Assembly (NCBI GenBank): GCA_041746615.1
Contig: JBGTGS010000312.1
Coordinates: 1 to 13,592, forward strand
Direction of reading: 5' to 3'
Length of the DNA stretch: 13,592 nucleotides
Origin: CAMAXB01 sp041746615
GTDB lineage: Bacteria; Verrucomicrobiota; Verrucomicrobiia; Opitutales; Opitutaceae
Of the stretch, positions 1 to 6,650 are shown one piece after another. Numbering within the stretch: the stretch's first letter is position 1; each line of letters starts with the position of its first letter. The translations under genes were made by a program, and so were the position numbers. Below the pieces are notes generated by a model. That model ran no database searches and was not told the DNA's origin. It saw only the letters and a program-made list of their open reading frames with translations.

Positions 1-1
1 C

Positions 2-1072
2 CAGATGGTCACCGTGAGCTGCGCCGAAGGCGACACCGGATTGGTCTATGAGGGGGTGCTGCCCTTCGAGGTCACCCGCACCAGTCTCAAGGATCTGGGC
101 CGGCCGCACACCCAGGTAATGATGAATCTCGCGAACCCCGAGGAGGCTTTCGCCCACTCCTTCCTGCCCAACAGCGGGGTCGGCCTAGCCCGGATGGAGT
201 TCATCATCACCAACACCATCAAGATCCATCCGCTCGCCCTGACCGGTTTCGACCGCCTGACCGATCCCGCAGACCGGACCCTCATCGAGCGCATGACCGC
301 CGGCTGCGCGGACAAGCCGCAGTTCTTCGTGGACAAGCTGGCCCAAGGCGTCGCCATGATCGCCGCCGCATTTTACCCGAAGGACGTCATCCTCCGCCTC
401 AGCGACTTCAAGACCAACGAGTACGCCAACCTCATCGGCGGCCAGACCTTTGAACCGAAGGAGGAAAACCCGATGCTCGGCTTCCGCGGCGCCAGCCGTT
501 ACTGTCATCCGCGCTACCGCGAGGGATTCGCGCTGGAATGCCTCGCCATGCGCAAGGTGCGCGAGGAGATGGGTCTCACCAATCTCAAGCTGATGATCCC
601 CTTCTGCCGGACCGTTCAGGAGGGCCGCCTGGTCCTCGCGGAAATGGAAAAGCACGGCCTCAAGCGAGGCGAAAACGGACTCGAGGTCTACGTCATGTGC
701 GAGATCCCGAGCAACGTCATCCTCGCCGCGGAATTTGCCGAAATCTTCGATGGCTTCAGCATCGGTTCCAACGACCTCACCCAGCTGATCCTCGGCGTGG
801 ACCGGGACAGCGAGATCGTCGCGCCCATTTTCGACGAGCGAAATCCGGCGGTGATGACCATGATCGCCCAGGTCATCGCCGCCTGCCGCGCCCAGGGCCG
901 GAAGATCGGCATCTGCGGCCAGGCCCCCAGCGATTATCCGGAGTTCGCCAAGTTTCTCGTGGAACAGGGCATCAACAGCATCTCGCTGAACCCGGACACC
1001 ATCCTGCGGACCACCCTGGCCATACTCGAGACCGAGGCTGCCCTGACCGGCGCATCCCCCCGGAAACCATGA
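2..1072 (+). CDS. ppsA: Phosphoenolpyruvate synthase, C-terminal part (5' end outside window)
   Basis: The frame is open from the window edge and gives about 356 residues. These match the last ~45% of PEP synthase (pyruvate, water dikinase), which makes PEP from pyruvate, ATP and water for gluconeogenesis in the cytoplasm. The whole PEP/pyruvate-binding TIM-barrel domain is visible. Family blocks in order are VSCAEGDTG near the edge, GVGLARMEFII, RLSDFKTNEYANL, ENPMLGFRGASRY, GLKRGENGLE, MCEIPSN, GFSIGSNDLTQL and GICGQAPSD. The cysteine of GICGQ is the catalytic acid/base residue of this family. The ATP-grasp domain and phosphohistidine swivel domain must lie upstream of the window. The gene ends 21 bp from the convergent cbpM stop. 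No truncation or frameshift is seen. The methionine at base 5 is internal, because the family continues upstream. Confidence 0.96.
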   Translation, partial: QMVTVSCAEGDTGLVYEGVLPFEVTRTSLKDLGRPHTQVMMNLANPEEAFAHSFLPNSGVGLARMEFIITNTIKIHPLALTGFDRLTDPADRTLIERMTAGCADKPQFFVDKLAQGVAMIAAAFYPKDVILRLSDFKTNEYANLIGGQTFEPKEENPMLGFRGASRYCHPRYREGFALECLAMRKVREEMGLTNLKLMIPFCRTVQEGRLVLAEMEKHGLKRGENGLEVYVMCEIPSNVILAAEFAEIFDGFSIGSNDLTQLILGVDRDSEIVAPIFDERNPAVMTMIAQVIAACRAQGRKIGICGQAPSDYPEFAKFLVEQGINSISLNPDTILRTTLAILETEAALTGASPRKP

Positions 1073-1093
1073 AGTGGAGCGCCCGCCCGGCCG

Positions 1094-1393
1094 TCACCGC
1101 CAGGACCGGCGAAGATCCGCCCGCAGGCGCTCCACCTCGTCCATGAGTTCGATCATGAGCTTCAATCCGGCCAGGTTCGGGTTGCAGGTGGCGCGCAGGT
1201 GCTCGATCCGCTGCAGCGTGCGCAGAGCCTCGTCGTCATAATGGGCCTGCCCCGGCGGCGCGGTGGGAACCGGAGCGATCAAGCCGTGTTCCTGATATTG
1301 AAGGATGACCTGGATGGAGATGCCTGTTTCCGTGGCAACCATCTCAAGCGTATAAGTGGCGTCCGGATCGGGTTCGTAAAGTGGCGGGTTCAT
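1094..1393 (-). CDS. cbpM: Chaperone modulator CbpM-like, MerR-type fold
   Basis: This encodes a 99-residue protein. The N-terminal half (YTLEMVATETGISIQVILQYQEHGLI) resembles a MerR-type winged-helix segment. It is followed by DEALRTLQRIEHLRATCNPNLAGLKLMIELMDEVERL, the typical CbpM end with a coiled-coil-like helix. CbpM proteins bind the J-domain of CbpA and restrain its co-chaperone activity. The assignment rests largely on context: the start codon overlaps the stop of the adjacent cbpA by 4 bp (ATGA), so the two are probably co-transcribed and translationally coupled. A DNA-binding MerR-like regulator is the alternative, but the protein is short and has no separate effector domain. Confidence 0.85.
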   Translation of the reverse strand: MNPPLYEPDPDATYTLEMVATETGISIQVILQYQEHGLIAPVPTAPPGQAHYDDEALRTLQRIEHLRATCNPNLAGLKLMIELMDEVERLRADLRRSWR

Positions 1394-2373
1394 GCGGATT
1401 CCTTGGTTCGCGGATTGAAGCCGGAGACATCACGAAGCTTTGCCCAAAGCGCACGCTCCTCTTCGGAGAGCCGGTCGGGCAATTGCACGATGATGGTGAC
1501 GTAAAGATCTCCCCTTTCATCCCGCTTGGTCTTGGGAAGGCCATGGCCCTGCACGCGCAGCCTGCGACCATTGCCGGTTCCCGCCGGGATCCGCAGCCGG
1601 ATTGAGCCATCCAGCGTCGGCACGAGGACCTCCACCCCCAGCACCGCCTCCCATGGGGCAACATCGAGCTCGCGATGCAGATCGGCACCCTGGGCCTGGA
1701 ATTCCGGATGAGCGGCATGCCTCACATTCAAATACAAGTCGCCGTCCGGTGCCCCACCCTCACCACGTTCGCCTTTGCCCGGCACCCGGATGCGTCGCCC
1801 CTCGGTGGCTCCGGGCGGGATGCGCACCTGAAACGCATTAACCTCCGCTTTGCCCGTCAGAGGATTCACGGCCTGCAGCGTGATGGCCCGCACCGTCCCG
1901 TGCAGGGCCTCCTCGAGCGTGACCAGAATATCGCCCTCGATGTCGCTGCCGCGCCGGGTGCGCGAGCCGCGGGTCGCTCCCCCGCCCTCCATGCCCGCCC
2001 CGCGGGGAACCCCATAGCGGCTTCCCGTGCTGAAGAACTGCTCAAAGAAATCACTGAACCCGGTGCCTCCAAAATGGAATTCCGGTCCGGGGCCGCCCTC
2101 ACCCGGCGAGCCCTGCGACCCCGGAGGGTTGAACCCGGCCCCTTCCTCCCAACCCTGCCCGAGCTGGTCGTAGCGGCGGCGCTTCTCCGGATCGCTGAGT
2201 ACTTCGTTGGCTTCGTTGATCTCCTTGAACTTTTCCTCCGCCCCCGATTGGCCGCGGGCCACATCCGGATGGTATTTGCGGGCCAGTTTGCGGAAGGCCT
2301 GCTTGATCTGTTCCGGGGATGCATCCCGGGACACGCCGAGGGTCGCGTAGTAGTCCTTGTAGTCGATGGCCAT
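1390..2373 (-). CDS. cbpA: Curved-DNA-binding protein / DnaJ-class co-chaperone CbpA
   Basis: This 327-residue Hsp40 stimulates the DnaK ATPase and delivers substrates; E. coli CbpA also binds DNA. Residues 1-70 form the J-domain (DYYATLGVSRDASPEQIKQAFRKLA) with the HPD motif at 35-37. A Gly/Phe-rich linker (~76-135; GEGGPGPEFHFGGTGFSDFFEQFF) follows, then two C-terminal beta-domains (~148-318) containing IPPGATEGRRIRVPGKG and LRIPAGTGNGRRLRVQGHG. There are no CxxCxGxG zinc repeats, which separates it from DnaJ and fits CbpA. The start at 2373 gives the canonical J-domain N-terminus, although no Shine-Dalgarno sequence precedes it; the leader is C/A-rich. It is the first gene of the pair with cbpM. 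Its first 36 codons and leader are duplicated at 5913-6074. Confidence 0.95.
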   Translation of the reverse strand: MAIDYKDYYATLGVSRDASPEQIKQAFRKLARKYHPDVARGQSGAEEKFKEINEANEVLSDPEKRRRYDQLGQGWEEGAGFNPPGSQGSPGEGGPGPEFHFGGTGFSDFFEQFFSTGSRYGVPRGAGMEGGGATRGSRTRRGSDIEGDILVTLEEALHGTVRAITLQAVNPLTGKAEVNAFQVRIPPGATEGRRIRVPGKGERGEGGAPDGDLYLNVRHAAHPEFQAQGADLHRELDVAPWEAVLGVEVLVPTLDGSIRLRIPAGTGNGRRLRVQGHGLPKTKRDERGDLYVTIIVQLPDRLSEEERALWAKLRDVSGFNPRTKESA

Positions 2374-2488
2374 GTCGGGCTGAGGTGAGTGGGGTCAATG
2401 GGTCGGCGCCGATGAATACAGGATTCAGCAGAGTGTTCCGCCCGGCCAGAAGGTCAATCATGGGTCGAACAACACACGGGTGCGCTTG
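2265..2488 (-). repeat. Copy A of duplicated cbpA leader plus J-domain 5' end
   Basis: This stretch recurs at 5913-6074. Bases 2265-2405 align with 5913-6053 with about five mismatches, and 2468-2488 align exactly with 6054-6074. Copy A has an extra 62 bp (2406-2467). The extra segment is bounded by related words: TCAATGGGTCG at 2395-2405, and TCAAT plus TGGGTCG at 2454-2467. This copy belongs to the intact cbpA gene, so it is probably the parent. Confidence 0.9.
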
Positions 2489-2564
2489 CCTCTCTGACGA
2501 GTCAGCGGATTCCACTGCCTTGAATTCACCATAAAGGCGACAGCCGTGACCTAAAGCCAGGTCG

Positions 2565-2752
2565 GAGGGTCAAAACGGTGAGCGAAAGAAGTGCCGTCAC
2601 CGGGAGGGCCACTGCTTCCGTTATCCACCAGGATGCCATCCACATCGCCAAACCGCAGACTCGACAGCCCGCTTCGCTCTTCCCGTCGGGGGGAGCATTC
2701 ATGAAGGTGGATAAAAGAGCGTGACTCCTAGGAAAAGACCCAGTCGCCGCAT
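2565..2752 (-). pseudogene. Remnant of a DASS/SLC13-type sodium:anion symporter (N-terminus only, frameshifted)
   Basis: Two adjacent minus-strand frames read as the start of a divalent anion:Na+ symporter. From an ATG at 2752, one frame gives MRRLGLFLGVTLFYPPS and then a stop (TGA, 2701-2699). The next frame, entered at about 2702, gives PPDGKSEAGCRVCGLAMWMA followed by SWWITEAVALPVTALLSL. The segment W-x-A-x-W-W-I-T-E-A-V-x-L-P-V-T-A-L-L is the hallmark of the first membrane hairpin of this family, and the preceding PPDG...EAG-x-R-V block also fits. A frameshift near the PP, loss of everything after roughly residue 60, and a run into non-homologous sequence at ~2565 mark it as dead. Known members are roughly 450-600 residues. 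It is a short but specific match. It lies between cbpA and the cation exchanger. Confidence 0.72.
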
Positions 2753-2793
2753 GAATGGAGAAGGCGCGGGCAGCTATGGTGAGAAGTTCGTCG

Positions 2794-3747
2794 TCAGACT
2801 GTCTGCCCAACCAGCCACGCGGTGTAGACTACATAGACGATCAGCAGTCCCCCGCCCTCCCAACGGCTGATCCGACCGCCGGATCGCACCACGGGCAGCA
2901 GCGCCAGGGAGAGGAGCACCATCACGCCCAGGTTGGCCGCCGCCAGGTCCGGAACATCGATGGGTCGCGCGAGCGCGGCGACGCCCAGAATGCCAAGTAC
3001 GTTAAAGATATTGGATCCGATGATGTTGCCGATCGCGACATCCCCCTGACGCTTGATGGCGGCGAGCAGGGAGGTGGCGAGCTCGGGCAGGCTGGTCCCG
3101 ACCGCGACAATTGTGAGCCCAATGGCGATCTGACTCATGCCCCACTCTTTCGCCAACGTGACCGCACCTTGCACGAAGAGGTGCGATCCCACCACCAGCA
3201 CGGCCAGACCTCCCACCACTGCGGTCACGCTCAAACCGAGGCCCCAGGGGCGCTTCTGTCCGAGCTCCTCCGCAAACTCGCCCCCGCTGGATGCAGTGGT
3301 TTCCTTTCTCGCCTCATGGACCGTCAGCCCCGTGTAGGCCACCAGACCGGCGAGCAGCAAACCGCCTTCCCATCGCGCCACGTGACCGTCCGCCAGCACC
3401 AACAGCGCGAGGAGCGACACACCGATCATGATCGGTACTTCCCGGCGGATCAGCTGCACTTCCGCGCGCAACGGGGAGATCAAAGCGCAGAGCCCCAGGA
3501 TGAGCGCGATGTTGCAGATATTCGAGCCCACAATGTTGCCCACGGCAATCGCCCCGTTGCCAGAGCTGGCCGCCTGCACGCTAACAACCATTTCCGGACT
3601 GCTGGTGCCAAACGCGATCACAGTCAGTCCAATCACCAAAGGGGTCAGCCCGAGACGGAGAGCCAAACCGGCCCCCCCTTTGACCAGAGCTTCCGCACCG
3701 AAGTACAGAGCGATTAATCCGAGGACCAAAGAGAGCCATTCATTCAT
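2794..3747 (-). CDS. Calcium/sodium antiporter, YrbG-type CaCA family
   Basis: This is a 317-residue inner-membrane exchanger with about ten hydrophobic segments in two homologous halves. The alpha-repeats are clear. Repeat 1 has GTSSPE (47-52) and GNIVGSNICN (70-79). Repeat 2 has GTSLPE (217-222) and GNIIGSNIFN (240-249). The acidic residues of the two GTS-x-PE motifs coordinate the cation in this family. A hydrophilic loop (~144-168) separates the halves. I chose the ATG at 3747 (MNEWLSLVLG) because the first helix begins right there. The open frame continues 19 codons further upstream, but that extension is not membrane- or family-like. No Shine-Dalgarno sequence is visible. Substrate (Ca2+/Na+, possibly K+ or H+) is inferred from the family. 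The gene follows the CorC-like gene after a 157-bp gap. Confidence 0.92.
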   Translation of the reverse strand: MNEWLSLVLGLIALYFGAEALVKGGAGLALRLGLTPLVIGLTVIAFGTSSPEMVVSVQAASSGNGAIAVGNIVGSNICNIALILGLCALISPLRAEVQLIRREVPIMIGVSLLALLVLADGHVARWEGGLLLAGLVAYTGLTVHEARKETTASSGGEFAEELGQKRPWGLGLSVTAVVGGLAVLVVGSHLFVQGAVTLAKEWGMSQIAIGLTIVAVGTSLPELATSLLAAIKRQGDVAIGNIIGSNIFNVLGILGVAALARPIDVPDLAAANLGVMVLLSLALLPVVRSGGRISRWEGGGLLIVYVVYTAWLVGQTV

Positions 3748-3904
3748 GAAGAGTAAGGTTCTAGTGGTTGAGGGTGTATGGAAACAAGGGGGTGCATCAT
3801 GCAACCCAGCCGGTGGCGGCCATGAGCCGGGATCCCTCCAGCCGGCTGCGGGAAAGACGGTGACGGTGCATCCAACGCAACATCCAATAGGGCAGTCGCA
3901 TGAT

Positions 3905-5245
3905 TTAAGATACAGCGGACGAGCCCGTCACGGGCGGGGAGGTCTTCTGTGTTTTAATCTGGGCCAGCAAGACCTTGTCCACTCGGTGCCGGTCCATGTC
4001 CATCACCTCAAACCGCCAACCGTAGCAGTCGATGTGTTCGCCTTCCCGGGGGATGTGACCCAGGCGAACCAGCATGAAGCCTCCGAGCGTTAGGTAGTCC
4101 CCGTCCTCCTCACCGGGCAGGGGGGGCAAGGCGAAGCGACTTCGCAGCTCACCGACCGGCATGCTCGCGTCGACGAGCCACGAGCCGTCATCGCGCTGCA
4201 CGGCATCGGGCAGACGACGATCACCGGGTTCCGGCAGGTCCCCGACGATGGCCTCCATCACGTCGATAAGTGTCACCAGACCCTGCACGCTGCCATACTC
4301 GTCCATAACCAGAGACAGGTGCTTGCCGGTCTTCTTGAAGGATTCCAGCAACTGGACCACATGCACCGTCTGGGGAACCACCAGAGGCGCGGTAAGGTGG
4401 TTGCGCAGGTTGTTGGGAAGGCCGATCGCGACGTTGGCCCAGAGGGATTTCACCGTGATCATGCCGAGGACATGGTCGTGGGATCCCTCATACACGGGAA
4501 AATGGGAATGCCCGCTGGTTACAATCTTCCGCCAATTGACTTCGTCGGAGTCGGCGATGTTGAGCCAGACGATCCCGCTGCGGCGCGTCATGATTTCGGA
4601 AACCGTCTTCTCGTCGAGGCGCAGCACGCCCTCGACCATCGCGCGCTCCCCCTTGTGAAAGACCCCGGCAGTCATTCCCTGCTCGATCATGTGGGTGACC
4701 TCCTCCTCCGAGGGCGGAGGGTCCACCTCCCGGCCCAAGCCGAAGACCTTGAGGACAACATTGGTTGAGAGGGTCAAAAACCAGACAAAGGGCGAGGCCA
4801 GCCGCGACAGGCCCGTCATGGGCTTGGCGATCAACATGGCCCTCCCCTCGGGGTTGCTGAGTGCAACCCGCTTCGGCACGAGCTCGCCAATGATCAGGGA
4901 GAAGTAGGTGATCGCCCCCACCACGACAAAGATGGCGATCGCGGTTGCGTAAGGAGCCAGCTCCGGGATACCGGCGATAACAATGGCAAGCTTGCCGGAA
5001 AGCGTCGCCCCGCCGAAGGCACCGGCGAGAATGCCCACCAGCGTAATGCCAATCTGCACCGTGGATAGAAACCGGGTGGGCTCCAGCGCAAGAGCCAGGG
5101 CGGCGCGGGCCTTTTCCGAGCCCTCGTCGGCTAGCTTCTTCAGGCGGGCCTTGCGCGACGAAACCACGGCGATCTCGGCCATGGCGAACACGCCATTGGC
5201 GAGCAGGAGAAAAAAGATAATGAGGATTTCAGTATAAACATTCAT
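3905..5245 (-). CDS. CorC/HlyC-family membrane protein (CNNM + CBS + transporter-associated domain)
   Basis: This 446-residue protein belongs to the family often annotated as hemolysin or CorC, and members are linked to Mg2+/Co2+ efflux. The CNNM (DUF21) membrane domain covers ~1-190, beginning EILIIFFLLLANGVFAMAEIAVVSSRKARL with the conserved small-residue/MAE segment. Helices around ~70-140 contain TVQIGITLVGILAG and IIGELVPKRVAL. A cytoplasmic CBS pair follows at ~205-330, including VSEIMTRR, FPVYEGSHDHVLGMI and LVMDEYGSVQGLVTLIDVMEAIVG. The C-terminal CorC_HlyC domain lies at ~345-430 (DGSWLVDASMPVGEL, LGGFMLVRLGHIPREGE). The start at 5245 is preferred because the frame's 18-codon upstream extension is unlike the family. 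The leader has no Shine-Dalgarno sequence. It is complete and undamaged. A role in divalent-cation homeostasis, like its exchanger neighbour, is inference. Confidence 0.94.
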   Translation of the reverse strand: MNVYTEILIIFFLLLANGVFAMAEIAVVSSRKARLKKLADEGSEKARAALALALEPTRFLSTVQIGITLVGILAGAFGGATLSGKLAIVIAGIPELAPYATAIAIFVVVGAITYFSLIIGELVPKRVALSNPEGRAMLIAKPMTGLSRLASPFVWFLTLSTNVVLKVFGLGREVDPPPSEEEVTHMIEQGMTAGVFHKGERAMVEGVLRLDEKTVSEIMTRRSGIVWLNIADSDEVNWRKIVTSGHSHFPVYEGSHDHVLGMITVKSLWANVAIGLPNNLRNHLTAPLVVPQTVHVVQLLESFKKTGKHLSLVMDEYGSVQGLVTLIDVMEAIVGDLPEPGDRRLPDAVQRDDGSWLVDASMPVGELRSRFALPPLPGEEDGDYLTLGGFMLVRLGHIPREGEHIDCYGWRFEVMDMDRHRVDKVLLAQIKTQKTSPPVTGSSAVS

Positions 5246-5290
5246 GCAGAGGTGGAACAAGGTTGTGGAAGGGACGTGCAACGACGCGAT

Positions 5291-5312
5291 GGAACGCACT
5301 GCGGTGCGTTCC
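5291..5312. repeat. Perfect hairpin, 9-bp stem, 4-nt loop
   Basis: GGAACGCAC (5291-5299) pairs perfectly with GTGCGTTCC (5304-5312) around TGCG. It sits 45 bp upstream of the CorC-like start, within that gene's likely leader or promoter zone. There is no U-tract in either direction, so a classic intrinsic terminator is not supported. It may be a member of a dispersed palindromic repeat family. Confidence 0.75.
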
Positions 5313-5334
5313 CAAACGTCTAGTCATGACTTCG

Positions 5335-5356
5335 GTGGCGGCGGATCCGCCGCCAC
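5335..5356. repeat. Perfect 22-bp GC-rich palindrome
   Basis: GTGGCGGCG (5335-5343) pairs perfectly with CGCCGCCAC (5348-5356) around GATC. On the minus strand it starts 5 bases after the stop of the reading frame at 5362-5748, a position suited to a stem that stabilises or ends a transcript, but no T-run follows. It lies only 22 bp from the hairpin at 5291-5312, so the two may be one repeat unit. Confidence 0.75.
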
Positions 5357-5361
5357 AGGCC

Positions 5362-5748
5362 TTACAACCGCAACTCGCGCAGGCCGGTTGACTGGGAGCG
5401 ATTGCGCCGGGCCTGCCGCCCGCGCGTATTCGTCCTGTGCGTCACCATCGCCGATGCAACAACCGCGCGAACCGGGAGGTATTTGATGGTACCCGGCGGT
5501 GTGCCCACCACCGTTCTTTCAAGGCGGAAAATCGCCTCCATACCCTTTCCCGACTGGCTGTCTGCGATCCTCGGTGGATTGCTGTCGGCCTCGCATGGTG
5601 AAAACGAGGGCTCGAAGAACTCCGCCGAGTTCAAGACGGCCGCTTCCGGTCCCCGCAACGAACCAGGATTCACGAAGACCCCTTGAAGCACTGTGACCAA
5701 GCTGAGGATGACGAGAGAGGTTCCGAAAGTGATGAAGGAAGAAATCAC
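5362..5748 (-). CDS. Hypothetical small single-pass membrane protein (doubtful, possibly decayed 5' end)
   Basis: I do not recognise a family. From a GTG at 5748 the frame gives 128 residues. It has an uncharged, hydrophobic first ~26 residues (ISSFITFGTSLVILSLVTVL) that look like a signal anchor, then a polar tail ending in an Arg-rich segment (TRGRQARRNRSQ). In-frame sequence upstream of the GTG also looks coding-like (PLKSRENIDLF) but has no ATG before a stop. The true N-terminus may therefore be lost, or a frameshift may separate it from an ATG (MERLTAP) at about 5797 in the neighbouring frame. Third positions are GC-leaning as in the neighbours. The palindrome just after the stop gives slight support for a real gene. 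Confidence 0.35.
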   Translation of the reverse strand: MISSFITFGTSLVILSLVTVLQGVFVNPGSLRGPEAAVLNSAEFFEPSFSPCEADSNPPRIADSQSGKGMEAIFRLERTVVGTPPGTIKYLPVRAVVASAMVTHRTNTRGRQARRNRSQSTGLRELRL

Positions 5749-5784
5749 AAAGAGGTCGATGTTTTCGCGGGATTTCAGGGGCTG

Positions 5785-6021
5785 TCAAACGTTCCATCTG
5801 CGGAACCATGACCCAACACCCTGTTCATAAAGCATTAGAATATTTTGAGCGCAGTCTAATCGGGGCAGGACTAATGGGCGCGCTGGGGGGGGCGCCGCTG
5901 TGGCCGCCGCCGCCGGGTGGTATTTGCGGGCCAGTTTGCGGAAGGCCTGCTTGATCTGTTCCGGGGATGCATCCCGGGACACGCCGAGGGTGGCGTAGTA
6001 GTCCTTGTAGTCGATGGCCAT
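5785..6021 (-). pseudogene. Truncated second copy of cbpA (first 36 codons only)
   Basis: From the ATG at 6021, residues 1-36 are identical to CbpA of this window (MAIDYKDYYATLGVSRDASP onward to KYHP). The homology then ends exactly after His-Pro of the HPD motif, and the frame runs on into an Ala/Pro-rich tail (AAAATAAPPPARP) and unrelated residues to a stop at 5785. Without the aspartate of HPD, helix III end and IV of the J-domain, and all C-terminal domains, it cannot act as a co-chaperone. The two copies differ at one silent position in the shared codons after the breakpoint, so the duplication is recent or was homogenised. No cbpM follows it. A chimeric peptide may still be made if the leader is active. 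Confidence 0.88.
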
Positions 6022-6074
6022 GTCGGGCTGGGGTGAGTGAAGTCAATGGGTCGAACAACACACGGGTGCGCTTG
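5913..6074 (-). repeat. Copy B of cbpA leader plus J-domain 5' end
   Basis: This is the partner of 2265-2488, in the same orientation. It carries the first 36 codons and the upstream leader, but lacks the 62 bp present at 2406-2467 of copy A. It ends 25 bp before the toxin stop at 6099. The G-run and GCC/CCG-rich stretch at 5885-5912 lies exactly at the inner breakpoint. Confidence 0.9.
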
Positions 6075-6098
6075 TGTGATTTGTGGACGTCTTCCGCT

Positions 6099-6404
6099 TT
6101 ATTCCTCATCGAGAAGATCCTCGATTCGAAAGGGTCGCTCGGCACGACGAACGTGCAATATCCAGGCGTCATCCCCATCAATCCGGTAGTAGATCCAACA
6201 CGGACGAACCCAAACCTGCCGGTAGTGGGGATGAGGGAATTCGGGGACCGCTCGCCCCAGCAGACTGAATTTCTCAAGGTGATCAGTAAGTTCGATGATT
6301 CGCCGGACCACCACCTTCGCAGCATCCGGCTTATCAAGCGCAATGAAGCCTGCGATCGCATCCAACTGATCCAATGCCGGAGATGACCAAATCACTTCAG
6401 CCAT
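6099..6404 (-). CDS. RelE/ParE-type toxin
   Basis: This 101-residue protein has the RelE/ParE fold pattern. It begins AEVIWSSPALDQLDAIAGFI and has helix-rich residues to ~45. The beta-sheet end contains FPHPHYRQVWVRPCWIYYRIDGDDAWILHVRRAERPF, the usual R-x-x-x-V-x-P-x-x-I-x-Y-x-I...V-x-R-A-x-R series. The family divides into ribosome-dependent mRNA interferases (RelE) and gyrase inhibitors (ParE). The sequence is closer to the general plasmid-stabilisation group, and the target cannot be decided. Its start overlaps the antitoxin gene by 13 bp, the standard toxin-antitoxin arrangement with the antitoxin first. No frame damage is seen. Copy B of the cbpA repeat lies just downstream. Confidence 0.9.
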   Translation of the reverse strand: MAEVIWSSPALDQLDAIAGFIALDKPDAAKVVVRRIIELTDHLEKFSLLGRAVPEFPHPHYRQVWVRPCWIYYRIDGDDAWILHVRRAERPFRIEDLLDEE

Positions 6405-6649
6405 TTGGCAAGTCGTCGCTTTGCCTCAGCTTGGGACGCCGTGCGGCCTTCTCGAACCGCCTGCTCTCCCAGGGCGATGCCTTCCAACACAGACAACCGG
6501 CGATTCATCTCCTCGTAAGTGTCAACATCCACCAAGTAAGCGGCCGGGCGTCCATGCTGTGTGATGAGGATCGGGTCTCGTTCTTCCTGCAGATCCGCGA
6601 TGATCTCCGTAGCACGCCGCTTGAGGGTGGTAACCAGCTCCGTTTTCAT
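6392..6649 (-). CDS. Phd/YefM-type antitoxin
   Basis: This 85-residue protein starts at the ATG at 6649 (MKTELVTTLKRRATEIIADL). The segment LQEERDPILITQHGRPAAYLVDVDTYEEM is the Phd/YefM signature: a beta-strand with ITQHGRPAAYLV and a following helix. The C-terminal tail (REGRTASQAEAKRRLAKWLK) is basic and helical and would wrap around the toxin. A GTG at 6658 is also in frame, but it falls inside the repeated promoter element, so I prefer 6649. Such antitoxins neutralise the toxin and, with it, repress their own promoter. The gene lies 62 bp downstream of the ATP-grasp stop. Confidence 0.9.
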   Translation of the reverse strand: MKTELVTTLKRRATEIIADLQEERDPILITQHGRPAAYLVDVDTYEEMNRRLSVLEGIALGEQAVREGRTASQAEAKRRLAKWLK

Positions 6650-6650
6650 G

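Noticed and set aside
185..655. 156-codon minus-strand frame inside ppsA
   Set aside because: It is the shadow of a strongly conserved catalytic domain.
1675..2388. 237-codon open frame on the plus strand
   Set aside because: It is antisense to cbpA, which has a complete J-domain and C-terminal domains in the minus frame.
2755..3717. 320-codon open frame on the plus strand
   Set aside because: It mirrors the cation exchanger, whose conserved GTS-x-PE and GN-x-x-GSN motifs prove the minus strand. The plus product is His/Gln/Arg-rich and shapeless.
3748..3904. Possible promoter (TTGTTT ... TAGAAC) before the cation exchanger
   Set aside because: Weak box matches and an 18-bp spacer in a region with no other support; not distinguishable from chance.
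5881..5920. G-run and GCC/CCG-rich stretch as a possible trinucleotide repeat or G-quadruplex
   Set aside because: Only one long G-run and a short imperfect GCC tract are present. It is better explained as the junction of the cbpA duplication.
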